A stretch of DNA of 64,000 nt from Myxocyprinus asiaticus. Taxonomy: Eukaryota; Chordata; Actinopteri; Cypriniformes; Catostomidae. The position numbers and the translations under genes were made by a program. The DNA lies in assembly GCF_019703515.2 (NCBI RefSeq), contig NC_059372.1, positions 20,783,931 through 20,847,930 of the forward strand, read 5' to 3'. Below, piece by piece: positions 42,960 to 56,974 of the stretch (position 1 is its first letter; every line of letters begins with the position of its first letter). Under the pieces are notes generated by a model. The model ran no database searches. It was not told where the DNA came from and worked only from the letters and a program-made list of their open reading frames with translations.

Positions 42960-45900
42960 GCTATTGCAGACTGTTGGAATGATGATGGCACCAGGTTGTT
43001 TACCGGCTTGCAGTCATAGCCATCATGACTTATCCATCTTATCTGTTTTAACTCTAGTTTCTATCTTTATTATCGGCTTTATTTCTCGCACAGTTTGCTC
43101 TGTTCTGGTCTATGATCGTTTGGCTATTTTAAATTTTCGAACGGAGGTAACTGACTGTTTGATATGCAATCCCAGTGTCAACTGGCATCTCCCTTCCCAT
43201 GCTGTGCCAGTCACGCTAACGCAAGTCTGCCACCTGCCTGGGTGTTTGTGCTTGTGGAGGAAACGCTGAAGGAAGCGTTAAAAGCGGGCTGGATGCTTAG
43301 TGAAGTCGAAGAAGTCTTGGAGGATTACTTTCTCCTGCTCTGTGGCCTCAGAGCTGGATGGTGTTGAAGTGCTGCCGATTTTGAAGGGTTCATATCTGGT
43401 GCCTGTATTTCCATTTTCCTCTGGATCAGGGTGGCGACCAACACGGACCGTGGATTCGAAGTGGCGGCCTGAAGACCGCGGTGCTAACTTAAAAAATCGA
43501 CGTTCCCTGGGTAGTGGTAGGTTGGGAAATACATATGGTACTTCTCAACTTTCGTCTGACTCTATCTCAGTGACAATGGCTCTGATCAATGCAAGATTTC
43601 TCTCCAACAAATCCTTTATTCTGAACGATCTTTTTCTCTCTCATGAATTGGATTTTCTATTTATTACGGAGACTTGGCTCAGCAACGGCGACATGGCTCC
43701 TCTTTCTGAACTTTCACCTCCTGACTGCAGCTACTTTAGCTCCCCTAGGGCAGTCGGTAGGGGTGGGAGCCTTGCAGTTATTTTTAAAAACAAGTTTAAA
43801 TGCATGCTTCCGTCTACTGAGGCGTTTTGTACATTTGAAGTTCAGTTATGTGCTCTCATCTACAGACCTCCGTCATATCACAAAGATTTTATAAATGAGT
43901 TCTCTGACTTTTTATCTGCTATTATTCCTTGCTCAGATAACATTTTAATTTTGGGGGATTATAATATTTAAGTGTGTTGTCCTTCGAGACCCCTGGTCAA
44001 AGAGTTTGTTAATTTATTAGATTCATTTGGTTTATGTCAGAGTGTTGCTGGCCCTACACATATATGTGGTCATACCCTTGATCTGGTTTTATATTTTGGT
44101 TTTTCCATTAGCAATGTGCAAATTGCTGACACTGTGTTCTCAGACCATAAGACTGTTATTTTTAACCCTGTTTTTTCATGCAATGATCAGGCTAATGATG
44201 GCCATGTTGCTGTTGCATCTCGTTTTATCTCTCCCTCTACCGCTAGTAGTTTTTCAGCTGCTTTTAATGTTTCTCCACTGAAATCACTGCTGGAGTCTCC
44301 ATTTTCTGGTATGGGGCCTGAGGAGTTGGTCTCCCAGTTCAACTCGTCATGTTCTGGCATCTTAAACATTGTGGCTCGTTAAAAATTAGGAAGAAAAAAG
44401 TAAAGGCTCAGCCCTGGTTGAATAGTAATACCTGTGCTCTTAGGCAGGAGTGCAGGAGAGCTGAGCGAAAGTGGCTCAAAGATAAATTACAAGTTTCCTA
44501 TGAGATTTTGAGAGACTGTTTGAATAAATTTCAAAGAGCAGTTAAATTTTCAGTTAAAAATATATATATTAAAAATTTCTAATATAATTTCAAAGAACTG
44601 TCATAATTCTAAAGTTCTTTTTTCTATCATTACATCATTTCTTCATCCAGTTGCCCTTACCTCCATCTCCCCTTCGGTGGACACATGTGAGCAGTTTTTA
44701 ACAATTTTTACTGTAAAAATTGCAGGTATACGCTCATGGATTTTACCTGTTAGTAATAATCCTGTTACCTATTCTGTTCCGCAAAATCTGTTGACCTGTT
44801 TTGTACCTGTGTCCCTGTCTCAACTCAAACACATAATTGCACATATGAAGCCTACTGGTTCTTCGTGTGATGTTATTCCATCCGCTTTGTTTAAGGAGGT
44901 GGTGGACTCAATTGGTCCAAGCGTGTTATCGATTGTCAACAGTAGCCTGACCTCTGGTATTGTTCCCAGCTGCTTCAAGCATATTGTTATTCAGCCTCTT
45001 CTTAAGAAAGCAAATCTTGATTCGTCTGACATGAACAGCTTTTGACCTATATCAAAACTTTCCTTTATGTCAAAAATATTAGAGAAGATGGTGCTTGCAC
45101 AATTAAATGATTTTTTAGCTAGCATTAATTTGCTAGATAAATTTCAGTCAGGTTTCAAAGAAAATAGTACAGAGTCGGCTCTGTTGAGAGTTTTAAATTA
45201 TATTTTATTAGGTGTGGATTCTGGTAGTCCTGTTGCTCTTCTGCTGCTGGATCTTAGTGCCGTTTCGATACGGTCGATCATGACATTCTCATCGATCACC
45301 TAAGAGACCAGGCTGGTATTCAGGGGTCAGCCTTGGACTGGGTCTCTTCATATCTTATGTGTAGAACAATTTCAGTCTGTTTAGAGAACTGTTTTTCATC
45401 AGCTGTTCCTTTAACATGTGGGGTTCCTCAGGGCTCCATATTGGGACCTGTTTTATTCTCCCTTTACATGCTTCTATTAGGAAAGATCTTTGATAAGCAT
45501 GGCATACACTACCATCTGTATGCTGATGACTCTCAACTTTCCTTTCCTATTAAACATGGGAAGCAATCCTCTTTTGAGTCTCTGTATAAATGCATGGCTG
45601 ATGTGAAGTGTTGGTTGGCAAACAACTTTCTCCAATTAAACGAGGATAAGTCAGAGTTGATTCTATTTGGTCAAAGGGGATGTGGGGTAAATTTAGATGC
45701 AACTTGTCATTGCTTCCAGGGAAAAATCTTTCCTATGTGAAAAACCTGGGTGTTATTTTTGACACTGAGCTCAAGTTTGATAGGCAAATAAATGCTGTTG
45801 TTAAAAATAGCTTTTTCCATCTTAGATCTATAGCAAAGTAGAAGTCCATCCTCTCTTTTGATGATTTGGAGAAGGTTGTGCATGCCTTTGTGTCTTCTCG

Positions 45901-46534
45901 TGTGGACTATTGTAATTCTTTGTATCTGGGTGTGAGTCAGGCCTCTCTCTCTCTCGCCTGCAGCTGGTCCAGAATTCAGCTGCTAGGCTTTTAACTGGAA
46001 CCAGGAAAAGAGACCACATTACCCCAGTATTGATTTCCCTACATTGGTTACCGATCCAATACAGAATCCAGTACAAAGTGTTGCTATATGTATTTAAGGC
46101 TCTCCATGGTTTAACACCAGAGTACATCTCTGATTTAATAAGTTTGCATCAACCTTCAAGGTCTCTCCTTTCTGGTGATCAGATGTGTCTTTCGGTTCCT
46201 TGATCTCGCCTTAAAACTCAAGGTGATAGAGCTTTTGCGGTGGCAGCCCCTAGACTTCGGAACGAGCTTCCGTTGGCCATGAAATAATCTCCATCTCTAG
46301 TGTCTTTCCAGGGGTCCTTAAAAAACTATTTTTTTCCCCTAGCTTTTAATTAATTGCATTATAAATTGTACTATGTCAATTTCTCTTATCCTGTCTTTGT
46401 CAGTTTTAAATGCTTGTTGTATTCTTAAGCTGTATGTATGTGATTTTAGTTTTTGTAACTCCATGTACAGCACTTTGGTACTCAGTGCGGTTTTTGAAAG
46501 TGCTCTATAAATAAAATTGAGTTGAGTTGAGTTG
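42960..46534 (+). mobile_element. L2-type non-LTR retrotransposon
   Basis: A pol frame with endonuclease and reverse transcriptase pieces is followed by a 3' end TACAGCACTTTGGTACTCAG, then AAAGTGCTCTATAAATAAA and TTGAG repeats. The CACTTTG/AAAGTGC hairpin next to ATAAATAAA is characteristic of L2 (Maui-like) tails. It lies in the pfkfb1 intron between exons 10 and 11, antisense to that gene. Confidence 0.8.
43300..45740 (+). pseudogene. L2-type endonuclease-reverse transcriptase, broken
   Basis: Frame pieces: endonuclease 43300-44382 (NARFLSNKSFILNDLFLSHE, LFITETWL, LILGDYNI, then SVAGPTHICGHTLDLVL), with a TAA at 43969; then 44677-45303 (PSALFKEVVD, SKILEKMVLAQLND, FQSGFKENSTESALL); and after a frameshift 45333-45740 ([16 protein letters not shown], catalytic [24 protein letters not shown]). 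Several stops and at least one frameshift separate them. Confidence 0.8.
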
Positions 46535-46859
46535 AGAGGTCTGCACAGGCCTTAAAATGAAAACCCGACCAGTACCCGAGACCATGTGGCCTGACCCTAC
46601 CCGGCCCAAATGATACTGTCACATTATAAGCCCGAACCCAAAATTGTTCACTATCTTTATGTGTTCTTCTCCTAGCAAGTACTGTTGCAACAGGCTATAT
46701 TTTATGTAAGCGTATAGGCAACATTCGTAACAGTATTTAAACAGTAAACATACAGTTTTAACAAGGCATGACAGCCCCTCAGTACACTAGAGCAGAACAG
46801 AAAAAAAGCATTACCATTTAAACTTTGCTTGGTGCAGAACAATCTGAAATAATATGAAA

Positions 46860-47734
46860 TAGGGTGACCATATGTCCTCTTTTTCCCGGACATGTCCTCT
46901 TTTTCGGACCTTAAAAAAGCATCCGGCCGGGATTTCTAAATTCGGCTTTAGTTGCATTATGATGTGCATCTGGTCTAATACTTCATTGTGTGTGCGTACA
47001 TATTTGCATTGCTTTAACCCCTCTTTGTAAGTCTTGCCTTCTCGCACACCAACTGGTCGATTATAAGAGGCTTGCAGCAACTATTGGCCAAATTCCTGCC
47101 TGTCAATCTCTCCGCGAACGCGCGAAGCGCTGTTGTGTTCGGCGTCAAACAGTTGCTTGACAGTAGCAGCAAATGACAGCTGAGTGGAAACAATGCCCAA
47201 ACGAAAGTGCAAATTTACAGAAGATTTGCACAAAAAATTCTCATGCTTTCATACAGAGCGAGATCCGTGGGAAGCAGAATGTATGACATGTAAAGCTGGC
47301 ACTTATGAGTCAGTTGCTAATAAAGGTACAAGTGATTTAGAAGCACACATTAGCTCTGCGAAGCATAAAGGGTCAGCAAAAGGTGAAAGTTCATCAGATA
47401 AATTAACGGACTACTTTTTGCAACCAGGTAAAATAGTTATCACATTGCTTCATTTTCCATGGCCATTCAAAATAATAGTAATAGTAAATGAAGGTACACT
47501 CGTGGCATCAAATATTTATTTTAGTACATGGACATTCAAAAGAATGTTGGAAATTTTTATTTATTTATATATATTTATGTTATGCTAATAGAGTGTCTTT
47601 TTCACTGTATTAAAGTTTGCATTCATAGTAACACTGTTTTGAACCCTATTATTCCACCCCACCCCAATCCCCCCACTTGGCAAAAAAAAAAAAAAAGGTG
47701 TCCTCTTTTTGGAAAACCAGAATATGGTCACCCT
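46860..47734 (+). mobile_element. Internally deleted hAT-type transposon
   Basis: The 8-bp duplication ATATGAAA (46852-46859 and 47735-47742) and the ends TAGGGTGACCATATGTCCTC and (reverse) AGGGTGACCATATTCTGG define an 875-bp insert. It keeps the first part of a gene (47184-47427) but lacks any transposase core. Confidence 0.85.
47184..47427 (+). pseudogene. BED-like zinc-finger exon of a hAT transposase gene
   Basis: The ATG at 47184 opens a basic start (MPKRKCKFTEDLHKKF), then CMTC, SVANKGTSDLEAH and SAKH, a C-x2-C then H-x5-H arrangement like the DNA-binding finger of hAT-type proteins. It continues SSDKLTDYFLQP to a likely donor, CAGGTAAAA, at 47427. The downstream catalytic exons are missing. 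The frame without splicing goes on to 47588. Confidence 0.65.
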
Positions 47735-48220
47735 ATATGAAACAATGCAACAGTCCCCTCTTTACAGCCTGAACTTGTTCAGAACGCTGAATCTTGTGAC
47801 ACCTGCACTAAAAACAATCTAGACGCAGCACAAAGAATGAAACAGAGTGCAGGTGTCTCGACATGCTTTTTCTTTATAACTTGACACAGTGTTTAAACAG
47901 TGTCAGTCCTGCGCGAGACACTGAAGAAACAGCGAGACACGGAGCAACAGTCAAATACATTAGTTCAGCATGTGTTTACATAGGAAAACAATGGGAAAAC
48001 AGAACAGATGCGGCAAAAAAACATTTGGAGTGAACAGTCCCTAACTCCGTTCACGCGAGTGAGAGCACGTGCACGAAACAAGTTCGGTAGGCCTGTTTAT
48101 TTTTTCATTAATTACAAACCCGAACCCGAAATCCTACTTGAAAAACTGACCTGCACCCGGCCCGAAACCTGTCGGGTTCTTGGGTCCCATCGTCGGGCCC
48201 AGGGCGGGTTGCAGACCTCT

Positions 48221-49043
48221 AACCCTTCTCCAAAAGTACAAACACTGAGCCTCCCAGGCACTATCAAAACATTGATGTTTACATTTTGAGTGACCTGCTC
48301 TGCTCCACCCATCCGTTTCTAGCTCAACCTATAGCGTGAGTTTGGGGCTTGGCTACTTGTAGTAACCTGTTCAGCAGGGTGATCAAGAACATCCATAGCA
48401 GACGTGTACAGAGGAAAAGAACATTAGCTTCGCCAACAGATGTTAAAGATAAAATTCGAAGATTGCTAAAAGACACAGAGACAGAGAACAGAGTAAAACC
48501 AGAGTGAACATTGTCGCATTTACAAGGTGGAGGTCTTTGAGGGAATTTTTGGAGTTCGATGGAGATGCCAAACTTGCCGAGTGGTTTCTCGACGGGTAAG
48601 CTACACTCAAAGTATTGCCACACAATTTAGCTCATTACTGTCGAGCTCCAGATAAATTTGAAAGATAATCGGAATATGTAATGATACTCTTACTAGTTAG
48701 TAGAAGAACCATCCTACCTCATGTGCTGGATCCCCCGCACCCAGCTGCCATTCAATCCAGCGATGTTATCGAATGACTCTATTCCTCTACCACACTTTCT
48801 GTCCTGTGTGTATGTTATAGTGGTCTTGTTCATTACAACGTTAAACGTTTATCACTTTTTATTTAGTATGGCCTATTTGTTCATAGGGAATCAGAGAGTT
48901 CAAAAGGGCGTAATGAGTCTAAGGGGTGTTGGCAAAGGTTATTTAAAAACATACATTATTTTTGTAATTCCGTTTGGTGCCACTAGTAGCGCAGAAATTT
49001 CATACTTCCCTTTACCTCAGTTGTGTGCTGTTATAGGACTCAC
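48221..49043. other. pfkfb1-like intron 10, proximal part
   Basis: No gene is seen. Sequence includes a GC-poor stretch with frames up to 114 codons (48721-49065) that have no splice context or family similarity, so I do not call them. Confidence 0.3.
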
Positions 49044-49202
<159 letters not shown>

Positions 49203-49226
49203 TCAATACAGAGCATGACAAGCTTA

Positions 49227-49364
<138 letters not shown>

Positions 49365-50689
49365 TCAAGAAGTTTAATATTGTCATCTTGTCACATTTGA
49401 GTTACAGTATGACCAAACTGAGGTTTCTTAAATGGATAGTTCCTTTAAACTATGATCTGTCCAGGCTGTGGCGAACAGTTTTGGCTCAACTATGCTTAGA
49501 TTAAAATAAATCAGTGCGTGAAAACGTCCTGGTTACTTGCATAACCTCTGTTCCCTGATGGAGGGAACGAAACGTTGTGTCAATGTAGTGACACTAGTGG
49601 TCACTCTTGTGAGCCCGAAACACCTCTGGTCTTTGAAAAAAGGCCAATGAAAATTGGTGAGTGGTATTTGCATACCACTCCCCCGAACATACGGGTATAA
49701 AAGGAGCTGGTATGCAACCACTCATTCAGGTTTTGTGCTGAGGAGCCGAGACAAGGTCCTGGCCATTTCAGCGGGTTGTCCAGTGTTGTGGCTGGAGGGA
49801 CACAACGTCTCATTCCCTCCATCAGGGAACGGAGGTTACACAAGTAACCAGGACGTTCCCTATCTGTCACTCACTCGACGTTGTGTTGATGTAGTGACAC
49901 TAGGGGTCCCTATACAAAATGCCACAACTGGCTGAACTGTGTTACGTGAACTGGCGGTGTGTGATGGGCAGACCACTGTGTGCCTCATAGCCAGCGCACC
50001 AGGCCGACATGTAACCTCCCCCAACACTGTTATGAGTGTCGAACGACCCTTTGGAGACAAGTCGATTGCCCAAAAGATAGAGAAACGCTAGCCCAGTTGT
50101 GGCCTCTTATCCTCTCTTTTTTTTGTTTCTCTCCCCAAAAATAGAGTGAAATTTGTTAACTGACTGGAGCCACCAGGTCTACATCAGGGGGGTGTCCCTC
50201 CCAATGGGAGGACACCGCGGAGACGACACCCTGCCCGGGGGGGGGGGGGGGGGGGTATTTTGAGTGGAAATACGTCACATGGTCTTGCCGCGCCTTGTTG
50301 GAAGTATGTCATGTGGAGAAGTCCCATGGTAGGTCCGACCCAATGGGGGAGGAGTTTCTACAAATATGGTGACTGGGGCAGAGGGGCCTCTGCCCAAGGA
50401 AGACACAGTTTACCAACAGGCAAACGAATTAGTGGAAGATATATGTCGCATGGGGTTACCTATGGGGAACCAACACATGCGGAGCACCTACCCCAGTACA
50501 GGGCTTAGTTAGCACATGTACTGAGCCGGCAGCGAGTTTCTCCGCAAACTCGTCTGCCACAGGGCTCGGAGGAAATCATCCAGGGAACACAGTTTGTGAA
50601 CACTACTGGGAGTCAACAGTGCACGTCTTCAGCTCAGGGGAGGTGAAAGGCGCTATGCGCAAGCGATACACCTGGCCAGCTGTCCCGGA

Positions 50690-51690
50690 CTTACCTGCTT
50701 GTGCCTGCCACTACACGGGACGAAACAGGTTCCACCCGGAGACTGTAGAACCTCGCAAAGGTGTTGGGTTTTGCCCAGCCCACTGCTCAGCAAATGTCTG
50801 TTAGAGAGGCACCACTGGTCAAGGCACAGGAGGCCGCCACACTCCAGGTAGAATGGGCTCGTAGCCCTGCCGGAGGCAGCATGTCCTGAGCATGATATGC
50901 CATTGCTATGGCGTCAATGACCCAGTGGGCGATCCTCTGCTTGCAGACAGTGCTTCTTTTCCGCTGTCCACCAAAGCAGACAAAGAGCTGCTCAGAGACT
51001 CTAAAGCCGTGCGTGCAATCCACATAGATGCGTAAAGTGCGCACCGGACACAGCAACGTCAGGGCTGGATCTGTCTCCTCCTGGGGCAGTGCTTGCAGGT
51101 TCACCACCTGATCCCTACAAGGGGTCGTGGGAACCTTGGGCACATAGCCCGGTCGGGGTCTCAGGATCACATGAGAGTAGCCCGGAACCGAACTCCAGGC
51201 ATGTTTTGCTGACAGAGAACGCTTGCAGGTCTCCTACCCTCTTGATGGAAGTGAGTGCAGTCAGGAGGGCAGTCTTAAAAGAGAGTGCCTTAAGCTCAGC
51301 TGACTGCAGGGGCTCAAAGGGGGCTCTCTGTAGACCCTGAAAAACTACAGAGGTCCCATGAGGGAATGAGGCATAGTCTGAAGGGATTCAACCTCCTGGT
51401 GCCTCTCAGGAACCTGATGATCAGGTCGTGCTTCCCTAAGAACTTACCGTCCACTGTGTTGTGGTGTGCCGCTATAGCGGCTACATACACCTTCAAGGTG
51501 GAGGGGGACAGCCGCCCTTCCAACCTCTCCTGCAGGAAGGAAAGCACTGATCCGACTGCACGTCTCTGGGGGTCTTCGCGTCAGGAAGAACATCACTTAG
51601 CGAACAGACACCACTTAAAGGCATACAGGCGCCTTGTAGAGGGGGCCCTAGCCTGAGTGATCGTGTCTACCACCCGAGGAGCGTGAGGTC
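50690..51690 (-). pseudogene. DIRS tyrosine recombinase
   Basis: The DNA-binding half (51690-51314: [16 protein letters not shown] start, LEGRLSPSTLKVYVAAIAAH, KFLGKHDLIIRFLRG) and catalytic half (51170-50787: LCPVRTLRIYVD, QRIAHWVIDAI, GLRAHSTWS) are both present. The expected FARFY with the catalytic Tyr follows in a broken frame near 50745. The His-x-x-Arg motif reads HSTW, so the Arg is lost. Confidence 0.7.
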
Positions 51691-51984
51691 CGAGAACCTC
51701 ATCTGGGTGGGCCAGTAGGGTGCTACCAGGACGACCTGCCCCTCATCCTCCCTGACCTTGCACAGGGTCTGTGCAAGTAGGCTCACTGGGGGAAACGCAT
51801 ATTTGCGTAGTCCAGGGGGCCAGCTGTGTGCCAGCGTGTCTATACCGAGAGGTGCCTCGGTCAGGGCGTACCAGAGCGGGCAGTGGGAGGATTCTTGGGA
51901 AGCGAACAGGTCTACCTGTGCCTGCCCGAATTGACTCCAAATCAGCTGAGGGTGGAGTCTACACTCTCCCCTCAGGGTAACCTC

Positions 51985-53706
51985 TCATGACAGCGTGTCC
52001 GCAGCAGTGTTGAGGTCGCCCGGGATGTGAGTGGCTCGCAGCGACTTGAGGTGCTGCTGACTCCAGAGGAGGAGACGGCAGGCGAGTTGTGACATGCAAT
52101 GGGAGCGTAAACCGCCTTGACGGTTGATGTATGCCACCATTGCCATGTTGTCTGTGCGAACTAACACATGCTTGCCCTGGATCAATGGCCGAAACCTCCG
52201 CAGGGCGAGCAGAATTGCCAACAACTCAAGGCAGTTGATGTGCCAACGTAGCCGTGGGCCTATCCAGGAGCCAGTGGCTGCATGTCAGTTGCATACAGCA
52301 CCCCAGCCCATTTTGGAGATGTCTGTCGTGACCACGACACGCCTGGAGACCTGCTCTAGGGGAACGCCTGCCCGTAGAAATGTGAGGTCAGTCCAAGGGC
52401 TGAAGAGGCGGCGACAGACTGGCGTATGGCCACGCGATGTGTCCCGCGGCGCCATGCCCATCTCGGGACTCGAGTCTGGAGCCAGTGCTGAAGCGGTCTC
52501 ATATGCATCAACCCGAGCGGAGTGGCCACCGCTGAGGATGCCATATGCCCCAGGAGCCTCTGAAACAGTTTCAGTAGAACTGCTGTCTTCTGTCTGAACA
52601 CCTTCAAACAGGTCAGCACAGACTGTGCGCGCTCCTTTGTGAGGCGCGTCATCATCGAGACTGAGTCTAACTCCGAGAAAAGAGATGCTCTGAACCGGGA
52701 GGAGCTTGCTCTTTTCCCAGTTGACCCGAAGTCCTAGTCGGCTGAGGTGTGAGAGCACCATGTCCCTATAAGCACACAACACATCCTGAGAGTGAGCTAG
52801 GATTAGCCAGTCGTCGAGATAGTTGAGGATGCGAATGCCCACTTCCCTTAATGGGGCAAGGGCTGCCTCTGCGACCTTCGTGAAGTTGCGAGGGGACAAG
52901 GACAGGCTGAAAGGGAGGACCTTGTACTGATATGCCCGACCCTCAAATGCAAACCGCAGGAAGGGTCTGTGTCGAGGTAGAATCGAGACGTGGAAGTAAG
53001 CGTCCTTCAGGTCAACCGCCGCAAACCAATCTTGATGCCGGACGCTCACTAGAATGTGTTTTGCATCAGCATCTTGAACGGGAGTCTCTGTAAAGCCCGG
53101 TTCAGTATTCGCAGGTCCAAGATTGGCCGCAACCCACCGTCTTTCTTCGGTACAATGAAGTAGGGGCTGTAAAACCCCTTCTTCATCTTGGCCGGAGGGA
53201 CAGGCTCTATCGCACCCTTCTGTAGGAGGGTAGCTATTTCTGACACGCAAGGTAGCGGCGTTCTCGCCCTTCACTGAGGTGAAGTGGATGCAACTGAACC
53301 CAGGCGGATGCCTGGCGAACTGAATCGTGTAGCCGACCATCCATCGTGACAGGTTGGAAAGCGCAAGCCACGTGTCCAAGCTCCGGGCAAGGGGGACCAA
53401 GGGGACAATCTTGTTGGACGTAACGGCGGGTGGGGCCTCGCGGCGGGGCGGAGCCTGGCTGAGTTCAGGGACATCGAAGCACTTACCTGGCTCCTTGTGA
53501 CCACCCCCGGAACAGCCTGGGATGGGGGAGGAAGAGGCCTGTCCTCGTGACCCGTGGAGACTGTCACATCGGGGGCGGATTTGTGCCACAGCTGGGCGCA
53601 CAGGGGCGGGGAGACCGCCGCTGGAGGGCCAAACCTGCCAAAATGGAATGGTGGATGGTGGTCGTGATGACGGCCGTGTGCACCGGGTATGTGACCCAGG
53701 GAACAA
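51985..53706 (-). pseudogene. DIRS reverse transcriptase and RNase H
   Basis: The main frame (53706-52285) includes EKGAIEPV-like fragments in a neighbouring frame, DWFAAVDLKDAYFHVSILPR, YQYKVLPFSLSLSPRNFTK and the catalytic [11 protein letters not shown] (about 52810-52825). After a frame change, RNase H (VVTTDISKMGWG, then 52224-51985 with RTDNMAMVAYIN and HIPGDLNTAADTLS) follows. The catalytic Asp residues are still present; the breaks are frameshifts. Confidence 0.8.
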
Positions 53707-53839
53707 GGAAATCGCTCTTTTGCTGAACTCTTGGGTACCGCAGCCACTTGGGCATGCTGCGAAATTAAATGAAAAGGTAACAAAAGATTCTCCTCCTGGC
53801 CCTCCACCGGGGGATGGAGTGGTCTGCTTACTGCGGGTT

Positions 53840-55509
53840 TCATCGTCCCTGGGTCACCCGTCTCAGGGGCGCTTCGAAGCCTTTCGTGGGTTCTTGGTGG
53901 CCGGCAGTGTGACGGGTGGCATTATCTTCCTGCGGTGGGCTCCATGCTGGGGCCAGTCCACGGTGGCAGGCTGCGGCGGAGCCGGTGCAGGAGGACACAC
54001 TTGGTGAAGAGCAGATGGGGTGCGGGGTTTTTGAGCCGTGCCGTGGCAGGATGTGCCGGATAGCCTCCGTCTGCTGCTTCACCGCCAAGAACTGCTGGGC
54101 AAAGTCCTCGACGGTGTTGCCGAACAGGCCAACCTGGGAAATGGGGGCACCAAGGAACCGTGCCTTGTCGGCCTCTCCCATCTCGACCAGGTTGAGCCAA
54201 AGTTGGCGCTCCTGGTCCACCAAGGTGGACATCACCCGCCCGAGAAACTGCGCCGTGACCTTCGTCGCCCAGAGGGCGAGGTCGGTCGCCGAGCGCAGCT
54301 CCTGAATCAATCCTGGGGCGGAACTACCCTTATGCAGTTCCTTTAGCGCCTTGGCTTGGTGGACTTGCAGGAGAGCGATGGCGTGCAGGGCAGAGGTGGC
54401 TTGCCCAGCGGCACTGTAGGCTTTGGCCGTCAGGGACAACGTAAACCTACAGGCCTTGGTCGGGAGCTTTGGCCGCCCATGTGAGGTGGCGGCGCTCTGC
54501 GGACATAAGTGCACCGCGAGCGACTTATCCACCGGGAGGATCGCCGAATAGCCCTTGGCCGCCCCACCTGAGAGCTGAAAGATTGGGACTGGACAGTAAA
54601 AGGTGCCTCCCATGACCTTGTCAGCTCCTCGTGCACTTCCGGGAAGAAAGGAACTGGGGTGTGGCGTGGCTGTGAGCGTCGCCATGAGCCCAGGAACCAA
54701 TCATCGAGCCGCGAGGGTTCAGGGGAGAGCGGAGGGTTCCACTCTAGCCCGACGCTCGCGGCTGCCCGGGAAAGCATGTCTGTCATCTCCGTGTCAGCCT
54801 GTGACTGGACAACCGCACCCGAGAGGGGGAACCCAGCTGAGGCTTCCATGTCCGACTGGACGAGCCCGCTCTCCAATGCTGCGCTCGAGAGCTCATCACC
54901 TTCGCGAGCTCCGAATAAGAGGTCGAACTCGCCATGAGACGAGCCGGCGGACTCATCCGGAAGCCCGAAAGGGGCAGACAAGCGTGCTGGGGAATGGGAG
55001 GTCCGTGGGGGGATACCCGGCGGAGGAGGTCCCATTGGGGTCCCCAAATTGCCCCCAGTGCTAGCTGCGCTGGCCTCATACCTGTGGGTAGAAGGACCGG
55101 GGCGGGGAGCCACTGGGGTGGCTTGCTTTCTTACAAAGGCAAGCCACGACCGCATCATTGCCATGGACATGTTCTCGCAATGAGTACATGACTCATCCAC
55201 GAACACTGTCTCCTTGTGGGCAGCGCCCAGACACGAAAGACAGCGATCGTGACCATCAGAAGGCGAGAGATAATGACTGCAACTAGGAATAACACACAAA
55301 CGGAAGGGCATCTTTAAAAAGACGTTCCGTGTGTGCCGCTCTTTTAGAGAAATATACTCTTTTTTAGAATATACTCTTTTATTTCTGCCAAAGCACCCAG
55401 GGGCGTTCTCTGCAGTGCACCAGTGCAGAGGGGGGAGAAGCCGCTGAAATGCGCCATCAGATCCAGCAGAGCTGAATGAGCAGTCGTGAGAATTCAGCTC
55501 AGTGAGCAT
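53840..55509 (-). pseudogene. DIRS gag-like protein (two overlapping frames)
   Basis: The first frame (55509-54430) carries a Cys/His cluster, FRLCVIPSCSHYLSPSDGHD then RCLSCLG and CTHCENM, followed by a Pro-rich stretch and [12 protein letters not shown]. The second (54700-53840) carries [20 protein letters not shown] and the coiled helix [20 protein letters not shown], ending in a Pro-rich tail. A frameshift near 54600 separates them. This layout fits a DIRS-type nucleocapsid-like protein. Confidence 0.65.
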
Positions 55510-55714
55510 CGACCGTTTGGCTCAGAAGCGAAAATCTGAATGAGTGGTTGCATACCAGCTCCTTTTATACTCATATGTTCGGGGGAGTGGTATGCAAATA
55601 CCACTCGCCAATTTTCATTGGCCTTTTTTCAAAGACCAGAGGTGTTTCGGGCTCCCAAGAGTGACCCCTATTGTCACTACATCGACACAACGTCGAATGA
55701 GTGACAGATAGGAA

Positions 55715-56665
<951 letters not shown>

Positions 56666-56755
56666 TCAAAATCAATTAAAGGAAAAATTGTCATCTCACC
56701 CTAAAGTGTTTTTCTCATAAAACTTGATTGGACACTTTTAGTACTTTAATCTTAC

Positions 56756-56812
56756 CATTATATATGTTTCAGTGATTTCTGGGTCTTCACAAATTGACTC
56801 AATGAAAAACAC
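56756..56812 (-). pseudogene. pfkfb1: pfkfb1-like exon 6
   Basis: Nineteen codons (VFFIESICEDPEITETYIM) between CCAG and GTAAGA, matching the VFF-ESIC-DP block. Confidence 0.9.
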
Positions 56813-56974
56813 CTGGATATAAACATTTGTTATTCCTGGTTAGTTGTTAAAGTTAACAGCCATTCAATTTTTTAAAGGAATGTGAAAACCTACAGCTCAG
56901 TGTTAAAAGACATACCTCTGACTTTCATTCACATATCAAAGCAGTCAGATAAATAATCAAAACTCTGCACCTGC

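Larger units (their letters stand above)
46535..48220. mobile_element. TIR element (AGAGGTCTGCA ends) with a nested hAT
   Basis: AGAGGTCTGCACAGGCC at the left and (reverse) AGAGGTCTGCAACCCGCC at the right are terminal inverted repeats. Subterminal runs such as CCCGACC and GGCCCGAA occur at both ends. It begins exactly where the TTGAG tail of the L2 copy ends. I found no matching flanking duplication. Confidence 0.6.
49525..55714 (-). mobile_element. DIRS-like retrotransposon, copy 3 (most complete)
   Basis: Minus-strand copy of about 6.2 kb between pfkfb1 exons 8 and 9, same strand as the gene. One end (55540-55714) carries the terminal repeat, and the other (49525-49900) carries its complement with an extra outer block bounded by 50-bp foldback repeats, plus an internal complementary region (49845-49900). 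Coding order on the minus strand is gag-like, reverse transcriptase, RNase H, tyrosine recombinase. No LTRs and no DDE integrase are seen, as expected for DIRS. All frames contain damage. Confidence 0.85.

Noticed and set aside
43964..43975. The TAA in the L2 endonuclease as the natural end of an ORF
   Set aside because: The same frame continues directly with conserved endonuclease sequence, so it is a mutation and not the end of a first ORF.
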